This document shows, in pieces, positions 30,001 through 39,125 of a DNA stretch of 64,000 bases (its first letter is position 1; each line of letters opens with the position of its first letter). This DNA is from Verrucomicrobiia bacterium. GTDB taxonomy: Bacteria > Verrucomicrobiota > Verrucomicrobiia > Verrucomicrobiales > Akkermansiaceae. The position numbers and the translations under genes are program-made. The DNA lies in the NCBI GenBank assembly GCA_030431475.1, contig JAUIJD010000005.1, positions 105,935 through 169,934 on the forward strand, given 5' to 3'. Below the pieces are notes generated by a model. The model was not told the DNA's origin and made no database searches. It saw only the letters and a program-made list of their open reading frames with translations.

Positions 30001-33000
30001 CTCTGGATTCCGGGACCCGGGACCTGGGCGGTCACGTTCCCGGTGCCGGGGACGGCGGGGGCGTCGACCTTCGCGCGCTTCCGCTTCAGCAGCGTGCAGG
30101 GGCTCGGCTTCGCGGGTCCGGCCCCCGATGGCGAGGTCGAGGACTATCCGATCGATTTCGATGCCTTGAAATGGCTGCGGATTCCCGAGCAGGGAGCCGA
30201 GGGCGTGGACGTCTCGAACGTCGATTTCTCGCTCGGTGACGACTTCCTCTGCACCGAGAGCGGCGAGATCACCGACATCCACCTGTGGGGTTCCTTCCGC
30301 GGGGACGTGCTGCCGCCGGAGGGTCCCGGCGGTCTCATCTTCGACCTGCAGATCTGGGATGACGTGCCGCTCGGAGCCGATCCCGAGGCCAACTACAGCC
30401 ATCCGGGAGAGCTGCTGTGGCAGGCGACCTTTGATCCCGGCACCTACCACGCCGGGAACATCTGGACGGTGAGGGATGGCGAGTGGTGGTACGACCCGGC
30501 GACCGGGGAGTGGGAGCCGGCGGCCGATCAGACCATCTATCAGTTCGACTTCGATCCGGACGAGCCCTTCGTCCAGGAAGAGGGGAAGGTCTACTGGCTG
30601 GTCGTGAAGTACCGCTACGAGGGAATGGGTGAGTTCGAGTTCGGCTGGAAAACCACGCCGGATGCCTGGAACGACGACGCGGTGATCTTCGACCCGGGAA
30701 ATGCCCCGGTCTTCTGGAGGGACCTCTTCTACCAACAGCCGCATCCGTGGCAGCCCGCATCGCTCAACCTGGCCTTCGCACTGTCGGGCGAGGAAGGTGA
30801 GGAGATGGAATACGGGGACGCTCCCGACGTGGCGCAGGGGTCGAGCTATCCGACGACCCTCGCCAGCAACGGAGCCCGTCACGGCTACGTGCCCTCGGTC
30901 CGCCTCGGGGCCTTGATCGATGCCGAGACCGATGGTCAGCCCGATCTGACGGCGACGGGAGACGACCTCCTCGACGGCAACGACGACGAGGACGGGGTGG
31001 TGTTCGTCACTTCACTGATTCCGGGCGTGGCGGCGGCGGTGCAAGTCACGCCATCGACGGCCGGCTACGTCAACCTGTGGATCGACCTCGACGGCAATGG
31101 CGACTGGGCCGGCGCCAACGAGCGGATCTTCACCGACCATCCGGTCGCCGCCGGCACGGTGAACCTGGGGTTCGTGCCGCCCGGCACGGGCTTCGCGGGA
31201 CCGACCTTCGCCCGCGTGCGCTTCAGCTCGCAGCCGCTTCCCGCCGGGGTCGACTACCGCGGCTACGCGCCGGACGGCGAGGTCGAGGATGAACTCGTGA
31301 CGATCGATCCCGCGGTTGCGGTCGACTTCGGGGACGCACCCGACGGACCCTATCCGACCACGGTGCTGAGCAACGGCGCCCGCCACCTGATCAATCCCTC
31401 GATGCATCTCGGGGCTTCGATCGACGGCGAGCCCGACGGCCAGCCCGATCCGAACGCGCAGGGCGACGACAACGACGGCAACGACGACGAGGATGGCGTG
31501 CTCTGGTATCCGATGGTTTCCGGGGCGATGACCGCGATCGACGTGAATGCTTCGATGGCCGGCGTGATCGACCTGTGGATCGACTTCGATGTCAGCGGCA
31601 GCTTCGACCCGGGCGAGAAGGTGCTGAGCGGGGTGCCGGTGTCCGCCGGAACCCAGCAGCTCACCTTCACCGTGCCCGCGGGCGCCCCGGCGTCGAACAC
31701 CTTCGCCCGGATCCGCTACAGCAGCGCCGGGACGAGCCTGCCGACAGGGCAGGCCGCCGACGGCGAGGTGGAGGACCATCCGGTGAACGTCCTGGAAGAG
31801 GGCACGGCGGTGTTCGATTTCGGCGACGCACCGGATCCGGGTTTTCCGACCCTCGCCGCCAGCGGCGGGGCCGCACACGCGTTGACCGGCCCCGTGCTCG
31901 GGGTTCTGGTCGACGCGGAACCCGATGGCCAGCCCGATCCGGCGGCGCTGGGTGACGACCTCAGTCCGGGCGGTGGTGTTCCCGACGACGAGGACGGCGT
32001 GACCTTCGGCTATGCCTTGATCGGGGGCCAGACAACGGTCGTCGAGATCGTCGCCTCCGCCCCGGGAGCCGTCGACATGTGGATCGACTGGAACGGCAAC
32101 CAATCGTGGGCCGACTTCGGCGACCAGGTGCTGATGGCGCAGCCGGTGAATCCGGGACCGAACTACGTGACGATCCCGGTGCCACCGGTCGTCACGGGTC
32201 CGGTCAAGGCACGGATCCGGATCAGTCTCATGGGCGGACTGTCCTACACCGGCTTCGCGCCGGACGGCGAGGTCGAGGACCACGACGTTTTCCTCTACGA
32301 GGACGGGCAGATGGACTTCGGCGACGCGCCGGATGGCTCCGTGGTGCCGCCTGGAGGGTTCCCGACGACCATGATGGACTTCGGGGCCGCCCACTTCATC
32401 GACAGCCTGTTCATGGGCCTGTTCGTCGATGGCGAGATCGATGGTCGCCCGGACCCCAACGCGCTGGGTGATGATCTCACCGGCGGACCGGACGACGAGG
32501 ACGGCGTGTCGTTTGATACGGTCTGGATCGCAGGCACCACCGCGCAGATCACCGTGTCCGTCAACCTACCGCCCTCGGCGCCCACGGCCGACCTCGAGGC
32601 CTGGGTCGACTGGGACGGCGACGGCACGTGGACGCAGGCCGACAACCATGTGCTGGTGAACCGTCCGATGGCGTCCGGAGCCAATGTGCTGACGGTGGCG
32701 GTGCCGGCCAGCTCCGGGCCCGCGGTGACCTTCGCTTGCTTCCGGCTGTTCCACACCGGAACCTCGGTCGGCTACGGCGGCTTCGTCCATGGTGGTGAGG
32801 TCGAGGACTACGAGGTTCCGATCGGCAAGCCGATCCGGGCGTGGATCTCGATTGACCGCAGTGTCTCGCCGGCCCAGGTCGTGCTCAACTGGAGCGCGGA
32901 ACCCGGGGCCACGAAATACAGTGTCTACAACTCGACCTCGCTCACCGGTGGTTTCCCGGGCGCCTGGGCGCTCCAGACCTCCGGCCTCGGGGCGTTGACC

Positions 33001-33057
33001 TGGAGCGAGAGCCTTGCCGGCCCGCGGAAGTTCTACGTCGTCGTGGCGTTTCCGTGA
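27040..33057 (+). CDS. giant secreted protein with seven GEVED repeats
   Basis: About 2005 residues. Signal peptide (MKIHALLRTGAALISLLAP, then AAVAA), then a CSLREA-like start (GSLRWAIQNANTDN) and a right-handed beta-helix to about residue 450. Seven GEVED modules begin near residues 547, 716, 884, 1256, 1428, 1593 and 1758. Each opens D-F/W-GDAPD-YPT, has an acidic D-G-x-DDEDGV block like a Ca2+ site, and closes with GEVED. A different domain of about 210 residues (starting LKWLRIPEQGAEGVDVSNVD) separates modules 3 and 4. The end (FYVVVAFP) shows no PEP-CTERM tail. Likely an adhesin or extracellular scaffold; the ligand is unknown. Confidence 0.85.
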   Translation: MKIHALLRTGAALISLLAPAAVAATWTVVDTVDDLPPATPTIGSLRWAIQNANTDNNPPVTIDFAVPPPLLTPPVAGGVVVIRPQSPLPIIQNTWGHGIMINGYSQPGASVTAFNPSSIVVRVELDGSLLPPAGSAPPYLHGLHIRSSGNTVQGLCVHSFPHDGISIQGIPANTYGHPGSNANLIQWNLVGTDINGLVPMPNGHDGSWPGGGGLWGGIYIKVLPGAPGLANDNTVLENVSSGNAVEGIGIANCPDEGSEVKRNHVERNYVGIDITGTGPMGNGHTGVYIGEGAQDNTVEQNWIGANGFEGVSIVGLTSPEIYSDGNDVMRNRIGLDLAMNPMPNVLHGVAIGSYGDPSVSHSYVGGHARNNEVSDNDIAYNSMTGVVVQEGAGQSGNADGNTITENRIHHNGYVDPGYLGIDLFFEPGVTGNDGGDLDAGPNAQLNFPVIGSAIHAAGSTLVSGSVDVPAFPVTLEFFRAVPDATGTNHGQGAAYLGSLNVNTPTWSTSLSGALPGQLLTATTTDSFGNTSEFSLNAPVTQDGQGDHDFGDAPDQPYPTLLASNGAYHQIVPGMYLGSSVDAESDGQPDATATGDDLDGNDDEDGVAFPTPLVPGQSAQIDITASMAGRIDAWIDYDQGGSWGVAEQILTSAMHSGGGTQSYPFTVPSGASIGTTFVRVRYSSGGGLLPNLGAAPDGEVEDLQVTIQNDAGEQVDWGDAPDPAYPTLAVNSGPSHLIQPGVFLGAKIDSEADGQPDATATGDDLLDGSDDEDGVTFAGPFHPGQVTVCQVTASVAGYVDAWFDFDADGVFGSIASELVYSGPVNAGVNNLPVSVPASAVLGTTFSRFRFNTQAAGLPPTGQAGDGEVEDYEAELTEEEPDDFDWGDAPDPTYPTLSASGGASHGVSGIYLGHAIDYEYDGQPSPNADGDDLAGVPDDEDGVAFPTAFVSGVPTTLQVTTSGPGFLQGWIDWNADGDWLDGSEQVATDLWIPGPGTWAVTFPVPGTAGASTFARFRFSSVQGLGFAGPAPDGEVEDYPIDFDALKWLRIPEQGAEGVDVSNVDFSLGDDFLCTESGEITDIHLWGSFRGDVLPPEGPGGLIFDLQIWDDVPLGADPEANYSHPGELLWQATFDPGTYHAGNIWTVRDGEWWYDPATGEWEPAADQTIYQFDFDPDEPFVQEEGKVYWLVVKYRYEGMGEFEFGWKTTPDAWNDDAVIFDPGNAPVFWRDLFYQQPHPWQPASLNLAFALSGEEGEEMEYGDAPDVAQGSSYPTTLASNGARHGYVPSVRLGALIDAETDGQPDLTATGDDLLDGNDDEDGVVFVTSLIPGVAAAVQVTPSTAGYVNLWIDLDGNGDWAGANERIFTDHPVAAGTVNLGFVPPGTGFAGPTFARVRFSSQPLPAGVDYRGYAPDGEVEDELVTIDPAVAVDFGDAPDGPYPTTVLSNGARHLINPSMHLGASIDGEPDGQPDPNAQGDDNDGNDDEDGVLWYPMVSGAMTAIDVNASMAGVIDLWIDFDVSGSFDPGEKVLSGVPVSAGTQQLTFTVPAGAPASNTFARIRYSSAGTSLPTGQAADGEVEDHPVNVLEEGTAVFDFGDAPDPGFPTLAASGGAAHALTGPVLGVLVDAEPDGQPDPAALGDDLSPGGGVPDDEDGVTFGYALIGGQTTVVEIVASAPGAVDMWIDWNGNQSWADFGDQVLMAQPVNPGPNYVTIPVPPVVTGPVKARIRISLMGGLSYTGFAPDGEVEDHDVFLYEDGQMDFGDAPDGSVVPPGGFPTTMMDFGAAHFIDSLFMGLFVDGEIDGRPDPNALGDDLTGGPDDEDGVSFDTVWIAGTTAQITVSVNLPPSAPTADLEAWVDWDGDGTWTQADNHVLVNRPMASGANVLTVAVPASSGPAVTFACFRLFHTGTSVGYGGFVHGGEVEDYEVPIGKPIRAWISIDRSVSPAQVVLNWSAEPGATKYSVYNSTSLTGGFPGAWALQTSGLGALTWSESLAGPRKFYVVVAFP

Positions 33058-33074
33058 TCCGGCGGTCCGCCGAA

Positions 33075-33105
33075 ACACCGGCCGTTTCCCCCCGGCGGCC
33101 GGTGT
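33075..33105. terminator. hairpin between convergent genes
   Basis: ACACCGGCCG at 33075-33084 pairs with CGGCCGGTGT at 33096-33105, a 10-bp perfect stem. It lies between the GEVED giant and the convergent PEP-CTERM gene and may serve both, although neither side has a strong T run. Confidence 0.55.
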
Positions 33106-33113
33106 GCGCGTCG

Positions 33114-33899
33114 CTACCGGCGTCGGCGCAGCAGCATTCCGAGGGCCATGGACGACAGCAGCGCGATCGAGGGCTCAGGGACGTAGGTGAAGTTGTCGAA
33201 CGCGACGATCGAGTCGTTCATCGAGATGCCGAACTCGTAAGGGGCGCCGTTCTCGATCGAGGTCGTCATCGAGGAAGTGGAAGTCGCGCCCCCCGCGCCG
33301 GTGACGGCAGTGGTGACCCTGAGTTCTTCGCCGGAGAGGCCCTCGATCGTCATCTGGAAATTCAGCCAGGCCGATCCGGTGGCGGAAAGACTGCCGTCGC
33401 TCGTGCCATAGACCCGGGTGGCGAGTGCGCCCGGCTGGGCGAAGCCGGCGTAGTCGACCGTCGCTCCTTCGCCGGTGCCGATGGCCGTGGCGTAGAGCCC
33501 GCCGCCGGCACCGATGCTGCCAATCAGTCCGTCGTCGGCATGCGCGACGGGTTTGAGGCCGGCCCTCATCAGCACCCCGATGGCCCCGGTGTCCGGTCCG
33601 CTGAGCTGGAAGTCGAAGGAGAAGACGACGGTGCGTCCCGGGCCGAGATCCGGGACGGTCTCCGCCGTGTAGGTGAAGACGGTGATCGATCCGTCCTCCG
33701 GGTCCCGCACCAGACCGCCGCTGCCACCCGCACCGCCGCCCGACGACCACGCGAAGGCGCCCGCGGTGGGGTTGAAGTTGCCGCTGAAGTCCGACGCCTG
33801 TTCGAACGGGATGACCGTGGTGGCGACCGCCGGGAGCGCGAGGCCCGCACCGATCACCAGCCATGCGACGGTTTCAAGGGATCTCCGGAAGGGGAGCAT
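33114..33899 (-). CDS. PEP-CTERM sorting-domain protein
   Basis: 261 residues: a signal peptide (LETVAWLVIGAGLALPAVA), an exported beta-rich domain (VIPFEQASDFSGNFNPTAGAF, GSGGLVRDPEDGSITVFTY) that looks like a lectin-type jelly roll, and a C-terminal VPEPSIALLSSMALGMLL with RRRR. The PEP motif, helix and arginine tail predict exosortase processing and surface display. It is unlike the tandem pair at 10556-11842. Its start faces the GH2 gene, so the two genes share a divergent promoter region of about 100 bp. Confidence 0.85.
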   Translation of the reverse strand: MLPFRRSLETVAWLVIGAGLALPAVATTVIPFEQASDFSGNFNPTAGAFAWSSGGGAGGSGGLVRDPEDGSITVFTYTAETVPDLGPGRTVVFSFDFQLSGPDTGAIGVLMRAGLKPVAHADDGLIGSIGAGGGLYATAIGTGEGATVDYAGFAQPGALATRVYGTSDGSLSATGSAWLNFQMTIEGLSGEELRVTTAVTGAGGATSTSSMTTSIENGAPYEFGISMNDSIVAFDNFTYVPEPSIALLSSMALGMLLRRRR

Positions 33900-34003
33900 G
33901 TTCTCCCTGTAAACCGACCGTTCGAGGCTCTGTCAAGCCGGCGGAATCCGGAACATCGTGACATGGCTTGCGAGAAGTCGGGCGGATGCTACGTGAAGTG
34001 GAC

Positions 34004-35941
34004 ATGCGTCTTGTGCCCGCCCTGCTTCTGATGGTCAGCCCGTGCGGGGCGGCCGACGATTTCGACGACGCCCCGGCGTACGCGCACGCGATGGAGATCC
34101 GGACCGAGGAGATCGACGGCTTTCCGGTGGTGACCCAGCACGGGCGGATCCGGCCGGACTTCTCCGACCGGGCGCCGAACCCCCACCGGCAGCGGCAACG
34201 CCTCGACGGCAAGTGGCACTTCCGCTTCGACCCGGAGAACGTCGGTCTGAAAGAAGGGTGGGCGACGGGGGAGGATCTCTCCGGCTGGAGCCCCGTGCAG
34301 GTGCCCCATTGCTGGGACATGATGCCGGGCGGCCGCTTCTGGGACTGGTCGGACCGCAGCCATCGCAATCCGCCGTTCTACGACGGCGTGGCCTGGTACC
34401 GGCGCAGCTTCGAAGCGGGCGAGGCGGAGGGAAAAGCGCGCCGGCTTGAGTTCCTCGGCCTTTCCCACCGGGTCACCGTGTTCCTGAACGGCAAGGAACT
34501 CGTGCGGCACGAGGGGGGCGGGCAGCCGTTCTCGATCGATGTGACGGAGGCCCTGAAGACCGGTGGAAACACGCTGGCCGTGCGCATCGTGCGCCTGCCG
34601 AACTTCCGGGAGAAGACGGACGGCGACGGTTTTGAGGAGATCGAATACGTGCACGGCCGTCATCCGAAGGCGCCGGACAATTGGCCGTATGCGGGCATCC
34701 CGCGAAGCGTGTCCCTGGTCACCGAGGATCCGGCGGCGATCCGCAAGGTGCAGCTGAGACCGTCGGGCGCCACGCTGAAGCTGGCGGTGTGCCTCTCCAA
34801 CCGTGGCAGCGCGGCGCGGACGATGGAGGTCGCGCCCATGTCGGAGGTGCTGACCGGGATCGGGCCACGGACGGTGACCTTGAAGCCCGGGGAGCGGCGA
34901 GTGCTGCGGTTTTCGGCGAAAGCCAAGCCCGCGACCCCCCGCTGGTCGCCGACGAATCCCGCGCTGCACCGGTTGACGGTGACGGCCTCGGCCGACGGCG
35001 GGGTCTTTGACGAGATGCGGGTCGCCTTCGGTTTGCGCGACTTCCGGATCCGCGGCGAGCAATTCGTCCTCAATGGAGAACCGGTGTTTCTCAAGGGTGT
35101 CGCCTTCTACGAGGAGCACCCGACCCGGGGTCATGCCCTGACCCGGGCGGATCACGAGGGACTCTTCAAGCGGGCCGGGCAGGCCGGGGCGAACTTCGTC
35201 AGGCTGCACGTCGCCCAGAGGCATCCCTGGACGTATGAACTCGCCGACCGGAGCGGGATGATGGTGTGCGCGGAGTGGGGCGGCTTCTGGTATCGTGAGA
35301 AGGCGATGGAGGCGCAGACGCGCGACGAGCGGTCGATCTTCCAGTCGCTCGCCCGCTGCGCTCTGTGGGACCTGATGAACCATCCCTCGGTGGTGATGTG
35401 GGGGACCAACAACGAGTGCCACCAGTTCTGCGACGAGTACGAGCCCTTCGTGGAGATGAATCACCGCCTGGTCGACGCGCACGACTGGCAGCAGCGTCCG
35501 GTGACCTGGGCGGCGTGGCATCCGCACCAGGGACAACCCCACTTCGAGCATGCCGACGCGGTCGGGTTCAACGAGTACCGGGGTGCCATGGACCCCTTCG
35601 AGGAACTCGACCCGGACATGAAGCGCGTGGCCGAGGAGAACCCGGGCAAGCCGCTCATCATCATGGAGAACGGGGGCTGGTCGAAACTCGGCGATCGAGG
35701 CCCCAGGGACCGCAAGGGCACGGAGGACTGGCAGGCGGACCTGCTGCGGCGCCAGCACGAGGTCCTCACGCGGCACCTCCCGCCGCTGGCCGGATACACC
35801 TACTGGCTGCTGGCCGACTACCGCTCGCGCAAGACCTACACCGGGAACCAGGGGTCCGACGGCTGGTCGCGAATGGGCCTCTACACGCCGGAGGGAAAAG
35901 CAAAGATGGTGCGCGATGTCTTCCGGGATCTGGAGTGGTAG
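34004..35941 (+). CDS. secreted GH2-family glycoside hydrolase
   Basis: 645 residues. Signal peptide MRLVPALLLMVSPCGAA, then the GH2 order: a sugar-binding jelly roll (LDGKWHFRFDPENVG, VPHCWD, WYRRSFE, GLSHRVTVFLNGKEL), an immunoglobulin-like domain, and the TIM barrel starting FRIRGEQFVLNGEPVFLKGV. The acid/base is E471 in WGTNNECHQF and the probable nucleophile E555 in IIMENGGW. Family members are beta-galactosidases, beta-glucuronidases and beta-mannosidases; which one cannot be read off. The ATG at 34004 starts the signal peptide; an in-frame ATG at 33986 is also possible. Confidence 0.85.
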   Translation: MRLVPALLLMVSPCGAADDFDDAPAYAHAMEIRTEEIDGFPVVTQHGRIRPDFSDRAPNPHRQRQRLDGKWHFRFDPENVGLKEGWATGEDLSGWSPVQVPHCWDMMPGGRFWDWSDRSHRNPPFYDGVAWYRRSFEAGEAEGKARRLEFLGLSHRVTVFLNGKELVRHEGGGQPFSIDVTEALKTGGNTLAVRIVRLPNFREKTDGDGFEEIEYVHGRHPKAPDNWPYAGIPRSVSLVTEDPAAIRKVQLRPSGATLKLAVCLSNRGSAARTMEVAPMSEVLTGIGPRTVTLKPGERRVLRFSAKAKPATPRWSPTNPALHRLTVTASADGGVFDEMRVAFGLRDFRIRGEQFVLNGEPVFLKGVAFYEEHPTRGHALTRADHEGLFKRAGQAGANFVRLHVAQRHPWTYELADRSGMMVCAEWGGFWYREKAMEAQTRDERSIFQSLARCALWDLMNHPSVVMWGTNNECHQFCDEYEPFVEMNHRLVDAHDWQQRPVTWAAWHPHQGQPHFEHADAVGFNEYRGAMDPFEELDPDMKRVAEENPGKPLIIMENGGWSKLGDRGPRDRKGTEDWQADLLRRQHEVLTRHLPPLAGYTYWLLADYRSRKTYTGNQGSDGWSRMGLYTPEGKAKMVRDVFRDLEW

Positions 35942-36249
35942 CGGTTTCAATCGACGCCGGGGAGTGGCAGAACGTCGCTTCCGGGTGGGGAAGACAGGGT
36001 GAGGTTGGTTCGTTTCGCAGCTTCTGTCGGCGTGTCGTCGATGGAGCAGGAGAATGAACCCTGCGTGTGATGAACCTCATTTTTGGCAGGAAGGCCCATC
36101 TACCCTAAACGGGGTATGAGCTTCTTCTTGGCCTCCGTTGACCGGGTTTCTATTAATCTCCCTCCGCTCCCACGCGGACGTCCAAGTCGCCTTTGGGCAC
36201 TGCACGTGATTACAGCACTGAAAAAACTCCTCCAACCCGAAGAACCCTG
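35942..36249. other. 308-bp intergenic region before a PEP-CTERM gene
   Basis: No gene is seen. A short imperfect dyad, TACCCTAAACGGGGTA, lies at 36101-36116 and could be a regulator site. The region should hold the promoter of the gene at 36250, but I could not define its boxes. Confidence 0.35.
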
Positions 36250-37953
36250 ATGACTCGAGCAAGCATTCTCAACACCGCGTTCCTGATCGGCCTCGCCGGG
36301 GCCGCTCATGGCGTCGACACCTGGACCGGAGGCACCAGCACGGACTGGTCCGATGGCACCAACTGGAGCAACGGCAATCCGCCTGACGGCACGGATAGCG
36401 TTCTGGTCAACAACATCAGCGACGGCACGACCTTCACTCCGTCGCTCACGACTGCCTACACCCTCGATCCTGACGGGCCGGGTGGCGACATGTGGGTGGG
36501 AGGAGGCGGCACCGGAGAGCTGAACATCGACAACGGCGGATCGCTCAATGTTGTCGGCAACTGGCTCTTCGTCGGCGAGAACGGTGGCACCGGTACCATC
36601 AACGTCAACAGCGGTGGTGCCATCGGCGGCGACAACAATATCCGACTCGGGCGCACCGGTGGCAACGGGACCCTCAATGTCGATGGCGGCACCATCTCGG
36701 GAGTTTCCGGGATCATCACTGATGGCGGTGCCACGTCCGCCATCAACGTCACCAACAACGGTTCGGTGGCCTCGACCGGCAACATCCAGATGCACGGCAC
36801 CTCGTCGAGCGGGATCGACAGTGGCTCGATCGACGCCGGCTACGAGTTCTGGGTTGGTGGTGATGGCGACGGCACGACCTTCCTCCAGACGGGTGGCACG
36901 GTTTCTTCCGCCGCGTGGTTCGTGGTCGGTCGTGATGGGACCAATGCTGAGTATACCATGACCGGAGGCACGGTGAACGCCGCCACCACCACCTCCGGCT
37001 CTTTTGCGGTGGTCGGTTCTTTCGGTGGCTCGTCCGGCACCCTCAACGTCGGAGGCACAGGTGAATTCTATGTTGCCAACAACCGTCGCCTCTATATCGG
37101 GGAATCCGGCACCGGGACCCTGAATGTTTCCGGCAGCGGGCTTGTCAATACGACCGACACCAACGAGGGCGGGGTGCGCCTCGGCCAGGAAGCCTCGGGC
37201 GTCGGCACCGTGAATCTCAACGGCGGCACGATCCAAACCCCGCAGGTCAGTGTGGGTGCGGGTTCGGGCACCTTCAACTTCAACGGAGGACTCCTGCAAG
37301 CGAGTGCCGATGAGTCGGCGCTCACTTCCGGCACCTTCATCCAAGGTGTCACCGCCAACGTCCTCGCAGGAGGCGCGAACATCGACTCCAACGGCTTCAA
37401 CGTCACCTCGTCGGTCGATCTCGTCGGTGCCGGCAACCTCGACAAGCAGGGCGCCGGTTCGCTGACGCTTGCCGGATCCGGCAACTCGGTGGGGGCCGCC
37501 AGCGTGTCCGCGGGCACCCTGTTCATCACCGGGCAACTCACCACTACCTCCGGCACCACGGTCGACGCCGGTGCCTCCATCGGCGGCAACGGCACCCTGG
37601 TCGGGGATCTGACCGTCGCGTCCGGCGCCACCATCGACATCACGCTCGGGGCGCTGACCGTGGACAACGCTGCCACGGTGTTGTTCAACGGACTGGACCT
37701 GGCCGACATCGAAGGCCTCGATCTCGGAACCGCCCTCAACGGCACCTACAACGTGCTCGCCGGGTCGTTCACGATCGACGGTTCCAGCACCATCAACAAT
37801 CTGGGCGAACTCAATGCCCTTGATCTGGGCAGCGGTCGCAGCGCCTGGTTCGAGGAAGGCAGCCTGAATGTGGTGGTCGTCCCCGAACCGTCCATCGCGT
37901 TCCTCGGAGGTCTGGGCTTCTTTGCCCTGCTCCGTCGCCGTCGCCGCGCTTGA
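36250..37953 (+). CDS. PEP-CTERM beta-helix protein with autotransporter-type repeats
   Basis: 567 residues. Signal peptide (MTRASILNTAFLIGLAGAAHG), then TWTGGTSTDWSDGTNWSNG and many short G-T-N repeats (GTGELNIDNGGSLNVVG, GTINVNSGGAIGG, GNGTLNVDGGTIS) that form a right-handed beta-helix. Near residues 390-425 the NLDKQGAGSLTLAGSGNSVG unit is an autotransporter-associated strand repeat. The tail VVPEPSIAFLGGLGFFALL with RRRRRA is a PEP-CTERM anchor, so the passenger-like stalk is exported by exosortase rather than by its own beta-barrel. A surface adhesin or matrix protein is likely. Confidence 0.88.
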   Translation: MTRASILNTAFLIGLAGAAHGVDTWTGGTSTDWSDGTNWSNGNPPDGTDSVLVNNISDGTTFTPSLTTAYTLDPDGPGGDMWVGGGGTGELNIDNGGSLNVVGNWLFVGENGGTGTINVNSGGAIGGDNNIRLGRTGGNGTLNVDGGTISGVSGIITDGGATSAINVTNNGSVASTGNIQMHGTSSSGIDSGSIDAGYEFWVGGDGDGTTFLQTGGTVSSAAWFVVGRDGTNAEYTMTGGTVNAATTTSGSFAVVGSFGGSSGTLNVGGTGEFYVANNRRLYIGESGTGTLNVSGSGLVNTTDTNEGGVRLGQEASGVGTVNLNGGTIQTPQVSVGAGSGTFNFNGGLLQASADESALTSGTFIQGVTANVLAGGANIDSNGFNVTSSVDLVGAGNLDKQGAGSLTLAGSGNSVGAASVSAGTLFITGQLTTTSGTTVDAGASIGGNGTLVGDLTVASGATIDITLGALTVDNAATVLFNGLDLADIEGLDLGTALNGTYNVLAGSFTIDGSSTINNLGELNALDLGSGRSAWFEEGSLNVVVVPEPSIAFLGGLGFFALLRRRRRA

Positions 37954-37984
37954 TCGCCGGAAGACGGGACCTTTCCAGTGCTTC

Positions 37985-38021
37985 AAGGCTCTCGCTCCCT
38001 TTCCCGGGGCGAGAGCCTTTT
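37985..38021 (+). terminator. rho-independent terminator
   Basis: AAGGCTCTCGC at 37985-37995 pairs with GCGAGAGCCTT at 38009-38019, followed by T residues to 38021. It lies 32 bp after the PEP-CTERM gene. Confidence 0.85.
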
Positions 38022-38159
38022 GCCTTGGGTGACCGGTGCAGGCGGAAGTCTTGTCTGCCGAAGCTTGCTGGTGGGTTTCGGGGTTCCGGGTCGCCCGTGA
38101 TTCAGGCGCCTCTTGAACTGCAGGAGTGATGTCCCTTTCACGACGGGACCGCCCTTCTC

Positions 38160-39113
38160 CTACAGCCCGGGGTCGCGAAGGAGGGGATCGTTCGGAGCGA
38201 GGCTCCGGAGGTCGCGGCGTGCCTCGAGGTAGAGGCGACGGGCGGTCTGGGCGGCGCGCTCCATCCTCTGGGCGCGGGCGGCCCAGGTTTCGAGGCTGCC
38301 CGGCACCGAGCGCTCCGGCCCGTGGGCCTTCGATCGGGCCAGCGATGCTTCGCTGCGGGCGTCGCGATAGTCGGCCTGGTAGCGCGTGAGCCGGTTTCTG
38401 GCGTCCTCGATCCGGAACATCCGCTCCTGATCGGTCTCGGAGGGACCGGGGGCGGGGGGCGCTTCCTTCTCCGGGCTCTCTTTCGCCGGCGCGGGAGTTC
38501 CGGCGGAGACGGTCCGTTTCGTCCGGGATTCCTCGAGGGGATCCCACTGCAGACGCTGCTTCCAGGATTCGGGAAGTTCGCGGAAACCGAGACGGGCGCC
38601 GCCGTGGGCATGGCGGATGCGGAATCCTTCACGGTCGTAGGCGGTGATCCGGACGTCGCGGTAGCGGGTGCCGTCCGGCAGGACCAGCGTCTCGAACTCC
38701 TGTCCGACCATGGCCCGGCGGGTGGTCTCGCGGTAGTTGAGGCGGTAGGCTTCCGCCTCCTTCTGGATGGCGGCCACCTTCGCCCGTTGGTCCTGCACTT
38801 CGGATTCCAGCGATCGCCTGCGCTCCACGAGAGCGGCCAGCGTTTCCTCGAGCCGACGTGCCTCGGCGGGCTGGTTCAGCCGGGGAAGGACCGCTTTCCA
38901 TCGGGCGCTGTCCCGGGAAAGTGCGAGCGACAGCTCATGGATCCGCCCCTCCTGGGCCTTCAGCGTGTCGGCGAGCCGGCGGGCTCCGGGTTCCGGCTCG
39001 TGGTTGTCGGGATCGGTGACCAGGGAGACGACGATGCCGGCGAAGACCAGCACGATGAGCCCACCCAGGGCGCTGAAGAGTCCCGCGTGTTCATGGTTGT
39101 CCCAGGCACCCAT
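38160..39113 (-). CDS. membrane-anchored coiled-coil protein, family member 1
   Basis: 317 residues. One membrane helix near the N-terminus (GLFSALGGLIVLVFAGIVVS), then a long charged coiled coil (about 45-130), then a compact beta segment from VGQEFETLVLPDGTRYRDV to IRHAHGGARLGFRELPESW. A proline-rich stretch and a second coiled coil end the protein. The beta segment also occurs in the proteins at 39126-40142 and 40543-41409, so all three are paralogues at that point. It is vaguely like SLA1-type SHD1 domains of Planctomycetes, without proof. No function is known; the topology suggests an envelope protein. Confidence 0.6.
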   Translation of the reverse strand: MGAWDNHEHAGLFSALGGLIVLVFAGIVVSLVTDPDNHEPEPGARRLADTLKAQEGRIHELSLALSRDSARWKAVLPRLNQPAEARRLEETLAALVERRRSLESEVQDQRAKVAAIQKEAEAYRLNYRETTRRAMVGQEFETLVLPDGTRYRDVRITAYDREGFRIRHAHGGARLGFRELPESWKQRLQWDPLEESRTKRTVSAGTPAPAKESPEKEAPPAPGPSETDQERMFRIEDARNRLTRYQADYRDARSEASLARSKAHGPERSVPGSLETWAARAQRMERAAQTARRLYLEARRDLRSLAPNDPLLRDPGL

Positions 39114-39125
39114 GCGTGACTTCCT

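Noticed and set aside
36100..38547. Minus-strand frame of about 815 codons opposite the PEP-CTERM beta-helix gene
   Set aside because: Its repeats only mirror those of the real gene; no start or domain supports it.
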